Of a DNA stretch of 64,000 bases, positions 45,359 through 55,137 are shown one piece after another (the first letter of the stretch is position 1; every line of letters begins with the position of its first letter). This stretch comes from a bacterium D16-36. GTDB lineage: Bacteria > Bacillota > Clostridia > Lachnospirales > Lachnospiraceae. The position numbers and the translations under genes were made by a program. The stretch is taken from positions 1 through 64,000 of the forward strand of contig RAYF01000008.1 of the NCBI GenBank assembly GCA_003611745.1. Direction: 5' to 3'. Under the pieces are notes generated by a model. That model searched no databases. It was not told the DNA's origin and saw only the letters and a list, made by a program, of their open reading frames with translations.

Positions 45359-46840
45359 ATGAAACAGAGAGCAGCAGGCATTTTATTGCCAATCAGCAGT
45401 TTGCCGTCCAAATACGGCATTGGAACTATGGGGAGGGAGGCATATCATTTTGTAGACCAGCTAAAGGCAGCGGGCCAGAAATATTGGCAGGTGCTTCCAG
45501 TAGGGCCGACAAGTTTTGGGGACAGCCCGTATCAGTCATTCTCTGCCTTTGCGGGCAACCCTTATTTCATTGATTTGGAAATTTTGATGAAAAAAGGATT
45601 GATATCAAAGGAAGATGTAGAATCCTGTGACTGGGGTGACGACCCTTCGGACGTTGACTATGCAAAGATATATAACAGCCGTTTTGTGATACTGCACAAG
45701 GCATATCGCGCAAGTGGTTTTCGGAAAGATAAGAGATACCAGCGGTTTGTAAAAAACAATAGATACTGGCTGGAGGATTACAGCTTGTATATGGCATTAA
45801 AATTTTATTTTGGCGGCAAAGAGTGGCTTGCGTGGGAAGAGAACATCAGGATGCACAAGAAAAGTGCAGTGAAGCATTACAGCCAGCTTCTCAAGGAGGA
45901 AATAAATTTTTGGAAATTCTGCCAATTTGAATTTTTTATGCAGTGGAGGTCCTTGAAGAAGTACGCCAATAAGCAGGGAGTGAAGGTGATAGGGGATATT
46001 CCGCTTTATGTGGCATTGGACAGCGCAGATGTGTGGACGCACGGCGATCTGTTTGAACTGGATGAGAGGAAGAAACCAATCAATGTGGCAGGAGTTCCGC
46101 CGGATTGTTTCAGTGAAGATGGGCAGTTATGGGGAAATCCGTTGTACGATTGGAAAGCAATGGAAAAAAATAAGTTCCGGTGGTGGGAAATGCGTATGAG
46201 GTCGAATGCAGCCCTCTATGATGTAATCCGCATTGACCATTTTATTGGTGTTGTAAACTTTTGGTCTATCCCGGCAGGCAGTGAAAGTGCAAAGAATGGG
46301 AAATGGCGTAAAGGTCCGGGGAAGAAACTAACGAAAGTTATTAAGAAGGCAACGAGAGGCTCAGATATTATAGCAGAGGATTTAGGGGTAGTGGGCGATA
46401 AGGTACGTGCCCTGATTAAAGAGACTGGATGGCCGGGAATGAAGATATTGCAGTTTGCTTTTGATGGGGACAATAAGAGCGAATATCTTCCACATAATTT
46501 CCCTTCAAGAAATTGTATTGTCTATGGCGGAACCCATGATAACGAGACGATTGTAGGATTTTATAAAGAAAAGACAAAGAAAGAGACAAAGTATGTACGG
46601 AATTATCTAAATATCCAAAAGAAGGACGAGATTCCGAAAGCGATGATCCGGGCGGGGTATGCCAGCATAGCAAATACAGCAATTTTCCAGATGCAGGACA
46701 TTTTTGAGTTAGATAATACTGCGCGTATGAACCTGCCGTCAACCGTTGGCATCAATTGGCGATGGAGGATGCTTCCAAATCAGTTTGGGGAAGAGCATAT
46801 AAAGATGCTGCGCAAGTTCTGTAAGCTTTATAACAGGTAG
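45359..46840 (+). CDS. malQ: 4-alpha-glucanotransferase (amylomaltase)
   Basis: A 493-residue GH77 enzyme of the short bacterial type. The start RAAGILLPISSLPSKYGIGT leads into the barrel. Catalytic motifs are IRIDHFIG (nucleophile Asp) and IIAEDLG (acid/base Glu), then GTHDNETI (transition-state Asp). It moves glucan chains between maltodextrins in the cytoplasm. ATG follows TGGAGGG by 5 bases. The next sugar-related gene downstream is a broken sugar-binding lipoprotein (48899-50163). Confidence 0.95.
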   Translation: MKQRAAGILLPISSLPSKYGIGTMGREAYHFVDQLKAAGQKYWQVLPVGPTSFGDSPYQSFSAFAGNPYFIDLEILMKKGLISKEDVESCDWGDDPSDVDYAKIYNSRFVILHKAYRASGFRKDKRYQRFVKNNRYWLEDYSLYMALKFYFGGKEWLAWEENIRMHKKSAVKHYSQLLKEEINFWKFCQFEFFMQWRSLKKYANKQGVKVIGDIPLYVALDSADVWTHGDLFELDERKKPINVAGVPPDCFSEDGQLWGNPLYDWKAMEKNKFRWWEMRMRSNAALYDVIRIDHFIGVVNFWSIPAGSESAKNGKWRKGPGKKLTKVIKKATRGSDIIAEDLGVVGDKVRALIKETGWPGMKILQFAFDGDNKSEYLPHNFPSRNCIVYGGTHDNETIVGFYKEKTKKETKYVRNYLNIQKKDEIPKAMIRAGYASIANTAIFQMQDIFELDNTARMNLPSTVGINWRWRMLPNQFGEEHIKMLRKFCKLYNR

Positions 46841-46952
46841 GGCCGGCAGGTAGAATCTGGTAAATATATTTTTTTTTAAGGAAAGGATTTCTTTTTTCCA
46901 AAAATGTGGTATGATTATATAAAAATGAAACACAGTATGAGGAGGAGCCGAA

Positions 46953-48701
46953 GTGAAAAGAAAAATATCAATTAGAACTTGTATTATCCTTGCGTTTAGC
47001 CTGATTTTAATTTTGCTGTTGGGTATTGTGGTATTAAGTTTAAGCCAGGTAAATAAGGCAAGCAATATGGGCAAACAGTTGTATAATGAATACGGGCAGA
47101 CACAAGGGGAAGCCGGCATGGGCTATGCTTATTTTCAGGAAGTAAGATGTAACCTGCGCAATACGTTGTACCTCTATGCGGATGATCCGGAAAAGCAGGC
47201 GGATGCAATAAAGGCGATTGAAGCAGCCGAAGAAAAGATGTACCAGAAGTTTAATGATGCAAAGAGTGGGCTGGATCATCAGGAAGCATTGGATCTTCTG
47301 GAAGATACCCGTGATAAGATGGATAAATATGTAGAAGATACGAATAAATGTGTGGAGTATGTACAAGCAGGCCAGATTGATGCCGCAAGAAAGCATTTGA
47401 TGGATTTTGGAATTGCAACGGCGAATGAAACGGCTGATTGTATTACAAAGGTGATTGATTGGTTGGAAGATGCTGCTGATACGGCACTGGATGATTTTGA
47501 GGCACAGAAGGACCGGCAAAATACTATTCTTTTCTTGATGCTGATTTTCAGTGTACTTGTCTGCATCTGCGTAATTGCATATCTTGTAAAGAATATTCAG
47601 AAACCGGTAATCATGATTGCGGGAATTGCGAAGAAAATTGCTGTTGGTGAGGTTAACGTAGAACTTTCACAGAACTGTGCTTTAAGCGAAATGGATGATT
47701 TGGTAAGTTCTTTCCGCCAAATGACTCAGAACCTGCAGAATCAGGCAGATGTCATGAACCGTATCTCACAGGGCGATTTACGTGCGGAGATTACTGCCCA
47801 TTCCCAGCAGGATGCAGTCGGTGTTGCTTTATCAAGGCTTTTGAAGGATGACAATCAGACATTTGGCACGATTCGCAATGCTACGAATCAAATCAGCCAC
47901 GGCTCTAGCCAGATTGCTGCTGCCAGCCAGACACTGGCGCAGGGTTCTACAGAGCAGGCAAGCGCAATTGAGCAGATTGCTGCCTCTATTTCTGATATTG
48001 CAGGCAAAACCAAGAATAATGCCAGCCAGGCAGATGAAGTAAACCAGATTGTACTGCAGGCAAAAGAGGATGTCCTTGAGGGCAATAAGCGGATGCAGGA
48101 AATGGTTGCAGCCATGGGTGAAATCAATGAGGCATCCGAAAATATTCAAAAGATTATTAAGGTTATTGACGATATTGCATTTAATACAAATATCCTTGCC
48201 TTAAATGCAACTGTTGAAGCAGCCCGTGCTGGGGAGCAGGGAAAAGGCTTTGCGGTAGTAGCAGAGGAAGTGAGGAGCCTTGCAGGGCGTTCTGCTGAGG
48301 CATCCAGCCAGACGGCTGAGATGATAGAGGATTCTATACATAAGGTAAAACGTGGTGGGGAGCTTGCGCAGGAGACTGCCGAGGCACTGCGTATTGTTTC
48401 TGAGATGATTGAAAAGATAACCGGCCTTAGCGAAGGCATTGCCAAGGCTTCCAATGAGCAGGCATCTGCTACTGCGCAGATCGATCAGGCGCTGATGCAG
48501 GTATCACAGGTTGTACAGACGAACTCTGCTACAAGTCAACAGTGTGCGTCCGCAAGTGAGGAGCTTTCCGGACAGGCTCATGGTTTAGAGGAGGAGCTGT
48601 CAAGATTTCAGCTTAAAGATGTAATTGGCAATATGCCATCTCAGACATTGGAGTACAGCGAACCGGATATTAATTTGTTGGGGACTAATATGAAATATTA
48701 G
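46953..48701 (+). CDS. Methyl-accepting chemotaxis protein
   Basis: A 582-residue chemoreceptor. TM1 is about residues 10-33, then a periplasm-like helical sensor domain (about 35-185, rich in Glu/Asp/Lys and looking like a four-helix bundle), TM2 at about 190-212, a HAMP domain, and a long signalling domain. The hairpin tip is [37 protein letters not shown] (quoted as LALNATVEAARAGEQGKGF). It signals to CheA/CheW. The ligand is unknown. The ATG(GTG) start with AGGAGGAGC sits 8 bases upstream. Confidence 0.93.
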   Translation: MKRKISIRTCIILAFSLILILLLGIVVLSLSQVNKASNMGKQLYNEYGQTQGEAGMGYAYFQEVRCNLRNTLYLYADDPEKQADAIKAIEAAEEKMYQKFNDAKSGLDHQEALDLLEDTRDKMDKYVEDTNKCVEYVQAGQIDAARKHLMDFGIATANETADCITKVIDWLEDAADTALDDFEAQKDRQNTILFLMLIFSVLVCICVIAYLVKNIQKPVIMIAGIAKKIAVGEVNVELSQNCALSEMDDLVSSFRQMTQNLQNQADVMNRISQGDLRAEITAHSQQDAVGVALSRLLKDDNQTFGTIRNATNQISHGSSQIAAASQTLAQGSTEQASAIEQIAASISDIAGKTKNNASQADEVNQIVLQAKEDVLEGNKRMQEMVAAMGEINEASENIQKIIKVIDDIAFNTNILALNATVEAARAGEQGKGFAVVAEEVRSLAGRSAEASSQTAEMIEDSIHKVKRGGELAQETAEALRIVSEMIEKITGLSEGIAKASNEQASATAQIDQALMQVSQVVQTNSATSQQCASASEELSGQAHGLEEELSRFQLKDVIGNMPSQTLEYSEPDINLLGTNMKY

Positions 48702-48762
48702 TATAGCTGTCAGGGCAGGGTATATTTAGGATGCCCTTATGAAAGAGATTTTGGATTTTGAG

Positions 48763-48815
48763 AAGCTGCTGTGCAGGATGGGGAGTGCCTTTTTGCACGG
48801 CAGCTTTTGTTTTTT
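48763..48815 (+). terminator. Terminator after the chemoreceptor gene
   Basis: GCTGCTGTGCA pairs with TGCACGGCAGC (one G-U) around an 18-base loop and is followed by TTTTGTTTTTT. Confidence 0.8.
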
Positions 48816-48898
48816 AAGTGAATCTGTGCCGCCAAAGGCGGCCTGTCAAAGAAATGAAAGGAGGAAGGGATTGTTTCAGGGCAGTCCTAATAAGGATT

Positions 48899-50163
48899 AT
48901 GAAGAAAAAAGTAATGATGTATTTTTCACTGTTTTTTTTATTTGCCTGTTTTGCAACCGGTTGTTCCGGTAAAGATACGGTTTCTGACAAGGCGGAAAAG
49001 AGCACAGATAAGACAGCAGGGGCTGATGATAAGGAAGTTCATTTAAGAATCTGGGCCGGTGAGGAGGACAAAGAGTACCTTGCTGTTGTCACGGAGAATT
49101 TTATTAAAAAGCATGAGAACGAAGCGCAGATTACAATTGAATGGTCTCCAATGGTGGAGGGACAGTGCAGGCCAAACTTGTTAGGGGACATTTTAAGTGC
49201 GCCGGATGTTTACACAACGACAGATGGTGATCTGCAGGCGATTGTTGCAGGCGGTGCTGCCGACCCGGTGCTGAATCCGGATGATATCAAAAAGAATAAT
49301 CTGGAGGCATCTGTGGAGGCAGTTACGGTCAACGGCACAATCTACGGTTATCCGATAACAGCAGATAATGGATATTTTCTCTATTATAACAAGAAATACT
49401 TTAGTGAATCAGATATTCAAGAGCCTTGACAAAATGCTAAGCATTGCGGCAAAGAATAAAAAGAAGTTTGCTATGGATTGGACATCCGGCTGGTATCTGT
49501 ATTCTTTCTATGGGCAGACCGGTTTAAAAGTAGGGTTAAATAAAGATGGGATAACGAATTACTGTGACTGGAATTCAAAAAAGAATGATATCAAGGGGAC
49601 AGATGTTGCAGAGGCATTGCTGAAAATCGGCAGGAATCCGGGATTTCTTAATACTACCGAATGGCTGGCAGGCATGAGAAAGGGAACTGTGATTGCCTGT
49701 GTAAGCGGGGTATGGGATGAGAGTGCGATTAAGAAACTGATGGGGGAAAATTATGGCGCTGCGATTCTGCCATCTTATACCTGCGCAGGAAAGCAGATAC
49801 AGATGTCATGCTTTTTCGGGTATAAGATGATAGGTGTCAACCCGTATTCAGAACATAAAGAATGGGCACATAAGTTAGCAGATTATATTTCAGGAGAAGA
49901 GAACCAGAAGCTGCGGTTTAAGATGAGGGGGGCAGGGCCCTTCTAATATTAATGCTGCCAAGTCCCCTGAGGTGGGGCAGGCACAGGCGGTTCAGGCAGT
50001 GCTGGCACAGTCAGAATATTCCCAGCTGCAGCGACTGGGAGGAAATTATTGGGACCCGACGACAGAATTTGGAAAAACCATGGCGTCTGGTAAACCGCAG
50101 AAAGACTTGCAGGGAATGCTAGATAAGATGGTGAAGAAGATTACTGCGTCTACGATTCAATAA
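48899..50163 (+). pseudogene. Sugar ABC transporter substrate-binding lipoprotein, two frameshifts
   Basis: The start MKKKVMMYFSLFFLFACFATGC is a lipoprotein signal with lipobox FATGC. The mature part follows MalE-like proteins (VHLRIWAGEED, GTIYGYPITADNGYFLYYNKKYF in part). Frame 1 stops at 49429; the protein continues in another frame from KSLDKML. That frame ends GAGPF at 49946. A third frame then continues GPSNINAA to a stop at 50163. The second shift sits in a G6 run (49926-49932). Joined, the three parts give one full-length maltodextrin-type binding protein. No permease genes are near. The shifts may be true decay or sequencing error. Confidence 0.75.
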
Positions 50164-50183
50164 TGATAAGGAGGAGAGATGAT

Positions 50184-51594
50184 ATGAATAAAAAAATGAA
50201 TTCCAGTATAAGATTATGGATTTTTATTCCGCTGCTGCTGGGTATTGTCTCCATAATATCTAATGTAATGGCTGTGAATAATATTCGCAATGTAAATAAA
50301 AAGGCAACAACGATTTCTGACACGTACCTGACTGGCATTACAGAATTGTCCGACATACAGAGTGTTATGAAAGATATCCATAATATGGGGCTTTCCCATA
50401 TTGTAGCTACGGATGCGGAGACAATGATTTCTCTGGTGCTATCCATTAATGAGCAGAAAGATTTATTGGATAAGAAGCTGGAAGAGTATAAAGAATATGT
50501 TTCGGAATCGCACAATGGAAGCTATAAAACGATTATGGAAAATTATCAGGGGTTTAAGGATTCCATCGCCAATATGATGGCGCTCAGTGCAGATACCCAG
50601 AATGAAGCAGCTTTTGCGGTGGCGAACACGGATTTAAAATCATTTGCAGAGAGCATGTATCAGGAAATCAATAAACAGATTGATGCATCCAGAACAGCGT
50701 CCGGTCAGGCAAAGGAGCAGCTTGCTGCAGTATATAGAGTAGCGCTGGTCAGTAATATTGTGACGATATGTATCAGTGTCCTTTCTATTCTGGCTGCTGT
50801 GTTTATTGTGCAGAGAAGGATTATCCGTCCTATAACAACAGCGGAAAAAGAACTGTCAGTTATTATCAGTGAAATTGATGGCAGAAACGGTGATCTGACG
50901 AAAAGGATCCCAGTGTATGCCAAGGATGAAATTGCAGCTCTTGGGGAGGGTATCAATTCGTTTATTAGTAAACTGCAGGGAATCCTGCGGGTCGTTTCGG
51001 ACAGCTCTGGAAAGATGGAGAGGGCTGCCGGGGAGATTTCGGACAGGGTTATTACATCAAATAACAGTGTCAGTGATCTGTCGGCCCTGACAGAAGAGCT
51101 TGCCGCTACGATGACGGAGGTGGGGCGGAATGCTGAGTTGATTAATGAGAATGCCTCTTCTGTAAGCAATGAGGTGTCAGATATCGCAGAAAAGACAGAT
51201 GAGATCAGCGAATATTCCAAAGAGATGAAGCATCATGCGGAGAAGATAGAAGATATCGCAAGTACAAATATGTCAAATACGAAAGAAAAGGTAAATAGGA
51301 TTCTTTTGGTATTGAATCAGGCGATTGAGGAGAGCAACAGTATAGACCAGATTGATGCGTTAACAGGGGAAATTTTAAATATTGCAGATCAGACAAATCT
51401 TTTGGCACTGAATGCGTCTATAGAGGCGGCGAGGGCAGGAGAGGTCGGAAAAGGCTTTGCGGTAGTTGCTGATGAGATTAGCAAGCATGCAGGTGCTGGC
51501 ATCTGATCTTGATGATATTTCCAAAGAAACGCAGGATAATTTAGAGATAGCGGGGCTGTTGAAAAAGGAGACGGAAATTTTTGTGAAATTATAG
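50184..51594 (+). pseudogene. Methyl-accepting chemotaxis protein, truncated by internal deletion
   Basis: The N-terminus has TM1 (about 13-36), a helical sensor, TM2 (about 185-210), HAMP and the first half of the signalling domain with tip [22 protein letters not shown]. After ADEISKHA the frame ends at 51506. The natural C-terminal tail reads on in another frame ([16 protein letters not shown], 51487-51594). The descending helix between them is missing, so roughly 80-150 residues were lost in one deletion. It cannot make a full coiled coil. GGAGGAGAG precedes ATG 50184. It stands right behind the broken sugar-binding gene. Confidence 0.75.
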
Positions 51595-51700
51595 GCTGCT
51601 TCGGTATTATTTACCGGTTCAGGTTTGGAAAAAAACATATAGCAAAGCATTTTCGGGCAAAAACGTGAATTTATTTCTAAAACAGTTCCAAAAGGAAACT

Positions 51701-51728
51701 TGACAAAGGATACTGCTTGTACTACGAT
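51701..51728 (+). promoter_or_regulatory. Candidate promoter upstream of thrS
   Basis: TTGACA (51701-51706), a 16-bp spacer and TACGAT (51723-51728). The transcript would start in the left arm of the following hairpin and pass through the structured element B before thrS. Confidence 0.4.
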
Positions 51729-51757
51729 AAGAGCAAAACGTTAGTTTTGCTCTTTTT
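51729..51757 (+). terminator. Hairpin terminator upstream of thrS
   Basis: AGAGCAAAAC-GTTA-GTTTTGCTCT is a perfect 10-bp stem followed by TTTTC, placed after the truncated chemoreceptor gene. Confidence 0.8.
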
Positions 51758-51767
51758 CATTTTATAG

Positions 51768-51853
51768 GAAACTGCTCGCTGTGTGGTGGTCGCCAACAAG
51801 AATTTTCGCAGAAAATTCTTGCTAGGGCACCAGCGGAGTCGGTGCCCTTTTTC
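51768..51853 (+). repeat. Structured intergenic element, copy B, in the thrS leader
   Basis: The same order as copy A: CTCGCT-GTGTGGTGGTCGCCAACA, a perfect variable stem CAAGAATTTTC-GCA-GAAAATTCTTG, then GCTAGGG and the second stem GGGCACC/GGTGCCC with loop AGCGGAGTC, and TTTTT. It ends 47 bases before the thrS start codon. It may stop readthrough or be part of a leader control of thrS. There is no T-box consensus here. Bases 51595-51700 hold nothing else I can name. Confidence 0.6.
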
Positions 51854-51899
51854 AAATTTGAAGAGAAGCATTCAAAATAGAGGAAGGCGGGGAATAAAC

Positions 51900-53891
51900 A
51901 TGAAAATCACATTAAAGGATGGATCTTTTAAAGAGTATGGACAGCCGATGGCTGCCATTGATATCGCTAAGGATATCAGCGAGGGCCTTGCGAGGGCAGC
52001 ATGTGTGGCAGAGGTCGACGGCGATGTGGTGGATTTAAGGACTATAATTGACAGGGATTGTTCACTTAATATTTTAACTTTTGATTCTGATGCGGGGAAG
52101 AAGGCGTACCGACATACTTGTGCCCACGTTTTGGCGCAGGCGGTACAGAATTTATATCCTGATGCCAAATTAACGATTGGCCCTGCAATTGACAATGGCT
52201 ATTATTATGATTTTGATATGCCGAGCCTTGACAGGCAGGCTCTGGATGCTATTGAGAAAGAGATGAAGGCTATTATTAAAAAGGGGGAGACGCTGGAGCG
52301 TTTTACCTTGTCGAAGGAAGAGGCAGTGAAGCTCATGACAGAGCGGAATGAGCCGTATAAAGTGGAGATGATTGAAGAGCATCCGGATACGGATGTCCTG
52401 TCATTTTACAAGCAGGGAGACTTTGTTGAATTCTGTGCAGGGCCTCATCTGATGTCTACAAAGACAATTAAGGCATTTAAGCTGACATCTTCTTCCGGCG
52501 CATACTGGCGGGGGGATGAAAAGAATAAGACGCTGACCCGTATTTACGGAACAGCATACACGAAAAAGGCAGACTTGGAAGAGTATCTGGAATATCTGGC
52601 AGATATCAAAAACCGCGACCACAATAAGCTGGGGCGTGAGATGGAATTATTTACTACAGTAGATGTTATTGGGCAGGGGCTTCCGCTTATTATGCCGAAG
52701 GGTGTTAAAATGATTCAGAAGCTGCAGCGTTGGATTGAGGATCTGGAGGATAATGAGTGGGGATATGTCCGCACGAAGACACCGCTGATGGCTAAATCCG
52801 ATCTGTATAAGATTTCTGACCACTGGGGGCATTATAAGGACGGCATGTTCCTTTTGGGGGAAGATGATGAAGACGAGAATGGAGTCAGTGCGTCAGGCAG
52901 GGATATTTATGCGCTCCGCCCTATGACTTGCCCGTTCCAGTATTATGTTTATAAGGCATCACAGAAGAGTTACCGTGACCTGCCATACCGCATGGGGGAG
53001 ACTTCGACCCTGTTCCGCAACGAGGATTCCGGGGAAATGCATGGTCTGACGCGTGTGCGCCAGTTTACAATTTCGGAAGGGCATCTGATCTGTACGCCAG
53101 AGCAGATTGCGGATGAATTTAAGGATTGTGTGCGTCTGGCAAGGTATTGCCTGCAGACTCTGGGCGTGGAGGAGGATGTGACATACCGGATGTCTAAGTG
53201 GGATCCGGAGAAGCCTGATAAATATCTGGGCGGTGCGGAGGAATGGGACCGTGTGGAAAGTGCTATGAGGGATATCTTAGATGATATCGGTCTGGATTAT
53301 ACGGAGGAAGCAGGGGAGGCTGCCTTTTATGGACCGAAGTTAGATATTCAGGCAAAGAATGTATATGGCAAAGAGGATACCATGATAACAATCCAGTTAG
53401 ATATGTTCCTTGCAGAGCGTTTTGATATGTATTATATTGACCAGAATGGTGACAAAAAGCGCCCGTATATTATCCACAGGACTTCAATGGGGTGTTATGA
53501 GCGTACGCTGGCATGGCTGATTGAAAAGTATGCGGGAAAATTCCCGACATGGCTCTGTCCGGAGCAGGTACGTGTTCTTCCTATTTCAGAAAAATATGAG
53601 GAATATGCAGAGAAGGTGCTTGCCGAGCTAAAGAAAAATGGTATTGATGCAGGCATTGATAACCGTTCAGAAAAGATTGGCTATAAAATCCGTGAAGCGC
53701 GTCTTGACAAGCTCCCATATATGCTGGTTGTCGGCGGCAAGGAAGAGGAAGAAGGCAAGGTTTCCGTGCGCAGCCGTTTTGCCGGTGATGAAGGGCAGAA
53801 AGAATTGTCTGTGTTTATCAATGAGATTTGTGAGGAAATCCGTACGAAGAGAATCCGTCCGGTAGAAATACAGGAAGAGGGACAGAAATAA
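51900..53891 (+). CDS. thrS: Threonyl-tRNA synthetase
   Basis: A 663-residue class II synthetase that charges tRNA-Thr. It has an N-terminal TGS domain (1-65), the editing domain with HTCAHVLAQAV (HXXXH-like zinc/editing motif) at about 62-75, and the class II core with RPMTCPFQ..YK, RMGETSTLFRNE and RVRQFTISEGH, then a C-terminal anticodon-binding domain (about 560-660; VRVLPISEKYEEYAEKV in part). I start at ATG 51900 (GGAAGGCGGGG upstream); the open frame extends 39 codons further but lies across the structured element. Confidence 0.96.
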   Translation: MKITLKDGSFKEYGQPMAAIDIAKDISEGLARAACVAEVDGDVVDLRTIIDRDCSLNILTFDSDAGKKAYRHTCAHVLAQAVQNLYPDAKLTIGPAIDNGYYYDFDMPSLDRQALDAIEKEMKAIIKKGETLERFTLSKEEAVKLMTERNEPYKVEMIEEHPDTDVLSFYKQGDFVEFCAGPHLMSTKTIKAFKLTSSSGAYWRGDEKNKTLTRIYGTAYTKKADLEEYLEYLADIKNRDHNKLGREMELFTTVDVIGQGLPLIMPKGVKMIQKLQRWIEDLEDNEWGYVRTKTPLMAKSDLYKISDHWGHYKDGMFLLGEDDEDENGVSASGRDIYALRPMTCPFQYYVYKASQKSYRDLPYRMGETSTLFRNEDSGEMHGLTRVRQFTISEGHLICTPEQIADEFKDCVRLARYCLQTLGVEEDVTYRMSKWDPEKPDKYLGGAEEWDRVESAMRDILDDIGLDYTEEAGEAAFYGPKLDIQAKNVYGKEDTMITIQLDMFLAERFDMYYIDQNGDKKRPYIIHRTSMGCYERTLAWLIEKYAGKFPTWLCPEQVRVLPISEKYEEYAEKVLAELKKNGIDAGIDNRSEKIGYKIREARLDKLPYMLVVGGKEEEEGKVSVRSRFAGDEGQKELSVFINEICEEIRTKRIRPVEIQEEGQK

Positions 53892-53898
53892 TAAGGCA

Positions 53899-53968
53899 GG
53901 GGCTGCCGCACCAAATAAAAAAAGTGTCCGCCAGCGCGGACACTTTTTTTATTTGGTATGGCAGCCCC
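53899..53968. terminator. Bidirectional terminator between thrS and the DUF4097 gene
   Basis: A 70-base near-perfect hairpin: GGGGCTGCC..CACCAAATAAAAAAAGTGTCCGC and its complement around CAGC. The inner A7/T7 run gives a U-tract on either strand. Confidence 0.85.
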
Positions 53969-53992
53969 TTTGCCATGTATCAGATAATTAGG

Positions 53993-54988
53993 TTAATCTC
54001 CGGCAGGGGAAGCATACAGGTAGCAGATATCTATGCTGCCCATAGAGCAGTCAAATCCGAGCGTGCCATAGATATTTGTATCAGGGTTTACAAAGATATC
54101 TCCGTAACTATTAGATTTTTTCGTAAATTGCTTTGTTGAGTAATTGATGCTTCCAAATGTGCTGTCACTATTTTTAATCTGGTAGTTGGCGTTTGAACCG
54201 ACTAAATTAACAGAGATACTGCCCATAGAGCAGTCCAAGTAATTGTCGCCAGTCAGTTTGCCGTAGACATCGATATCCCCCATGGAGCAGTCAGCTTCCA
54301 GATTGCTGCATACGTTACTTTCAGCATACTGGCGTGAACCGAAACTGATTTTGCCCACACTGCAGTCTAGGGAAATATCTTCTGAGATATTGTACTGCTT
54401 AATTGTGATATCGCCTGCCGATACGCTTAAATCTGCTTTCGCAGCAGTGATGGAGTCAATCGTTAAGTCGCCTGCTGAAAGTTCCAAATCTATATTTTTG
54501 GAGTTCAGGTTCTCTATATTTACGGTAGAGGCTTTTAGTTCCATATCAATCTCTTCCAGTTCAGCGTTTTCCGGAATGGTTATGACAATCTTATCTGCCT
54601 TGTCCTGACGGTCTTCACGGAATGGGATCGGAAGATTAACGATTCCAAAAATGTTTACAGTATAAAAGTGGTCGGAGAGACGGGATTCTACTGTCCATAC
54701 GCCATTTTGAGCTTTATTTACGGATAGCAGGCTGCCCTGTATGCCGAAGGTTTCACCACGGCGTACCTTTATTGAACTGGCGGCAAGGTCAAAGTCCAGC
54801 TTTTTGATATCCTTCTCAGGCAGTGATATATTCTGTATCTGGTTAGAAACCGATGATTTGTTGTTTTTACCAAGCCTGATGGACATGGACTGGAGCCTTC
54901 CTCCAAGGGAAACCCCGACAATTGTTAAAACAATGCCAATACCTAGGAGAGTTCCAAGGATGGCAAAAAATGCGGATTTCTTTTTCAT
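53993..54988 (-). CDS. DUF4097-type membrane-anchored beta-helix protein
   Basis: A 331-residue protein with an N-terminal membrane helix (7-30) and a repeated-beta C-terminal region with short strand repeats (LDLAASSIKV, LSAGDLTI, VSAGDITI, CSMGDIDVYG, CSMGSISV, CSMGSIDI). The recurring (D/S)CSMG(D/S)I motif marks a solenoid typical of DUF4097 domains. It is last in a PadR-DUF1700-DUF4097 operon found in Firmicutes and thought to respond to envelope stress. Function of the solenoid is unknown. Confidence 0.85.
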   Translation of the reverse strand: MKKKSAFFAILGTLLGIGIVLTIVGVSLGGRLQSMSIRLGKNNKSSVSNQIQNISLPEKDIKKLDFDLAASSIKVRRGETFGIQGSLLSVNKAQNGVWTVESRLSDHFYTVNIFGIVNLPIPFREDRQDKADKIVITIPENAELEEIDMELKASTVNIENLNSKNIDLELSAGDLTIDSITAAKADLSVSAGDITIKQYNISEDISLDCSVGKISFGSRQYAESNVCSNLEADCSMGDIDVYGKLTGDNYLDCSMGSISVNLVGSNANYQIKNSDSTFGSINYSTKQFTKKSNSYGDIFVNPDTNIYGTLGFDCSMGSIDICYLYASPAGD

Positions 54989-55137
54989 AATTTCAACCTC
55001 ATTTCTGCGCTGGTTTTTGGGCTTAATTTTGCCGTGACAACGCGTACTAATCTAATTTCATGTCATATTTTTTGCTATTTATATAGATGGCGATTATTTA
55101 ATGCCGGATATATAGTATGTCTGGTGCAATGTGGAAC

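Noticed and set aside
45328-45573. Short frame overlapping the malQ start
   Set aside because: It lies in another frame over conserved malQ codons and carries no domain.
51768-51853. T-box riboswitch for thrS
   Set aside because: The leader has stacked hairpins before a synthetase gene, but lacks the AGGGTGGNACCGCG T-box sequence, and the same element occurs at 17.6 kb without an amino-acid gene.
51808-51853. A tracrRNA-like tail (GGCACC...GAGTCGGTGC)
   Set aside because: The resemblance to the Cas9 tracrRNA 3' hairpin is short and chance-like; no cas genes or CRISPR repeats lie in the window.
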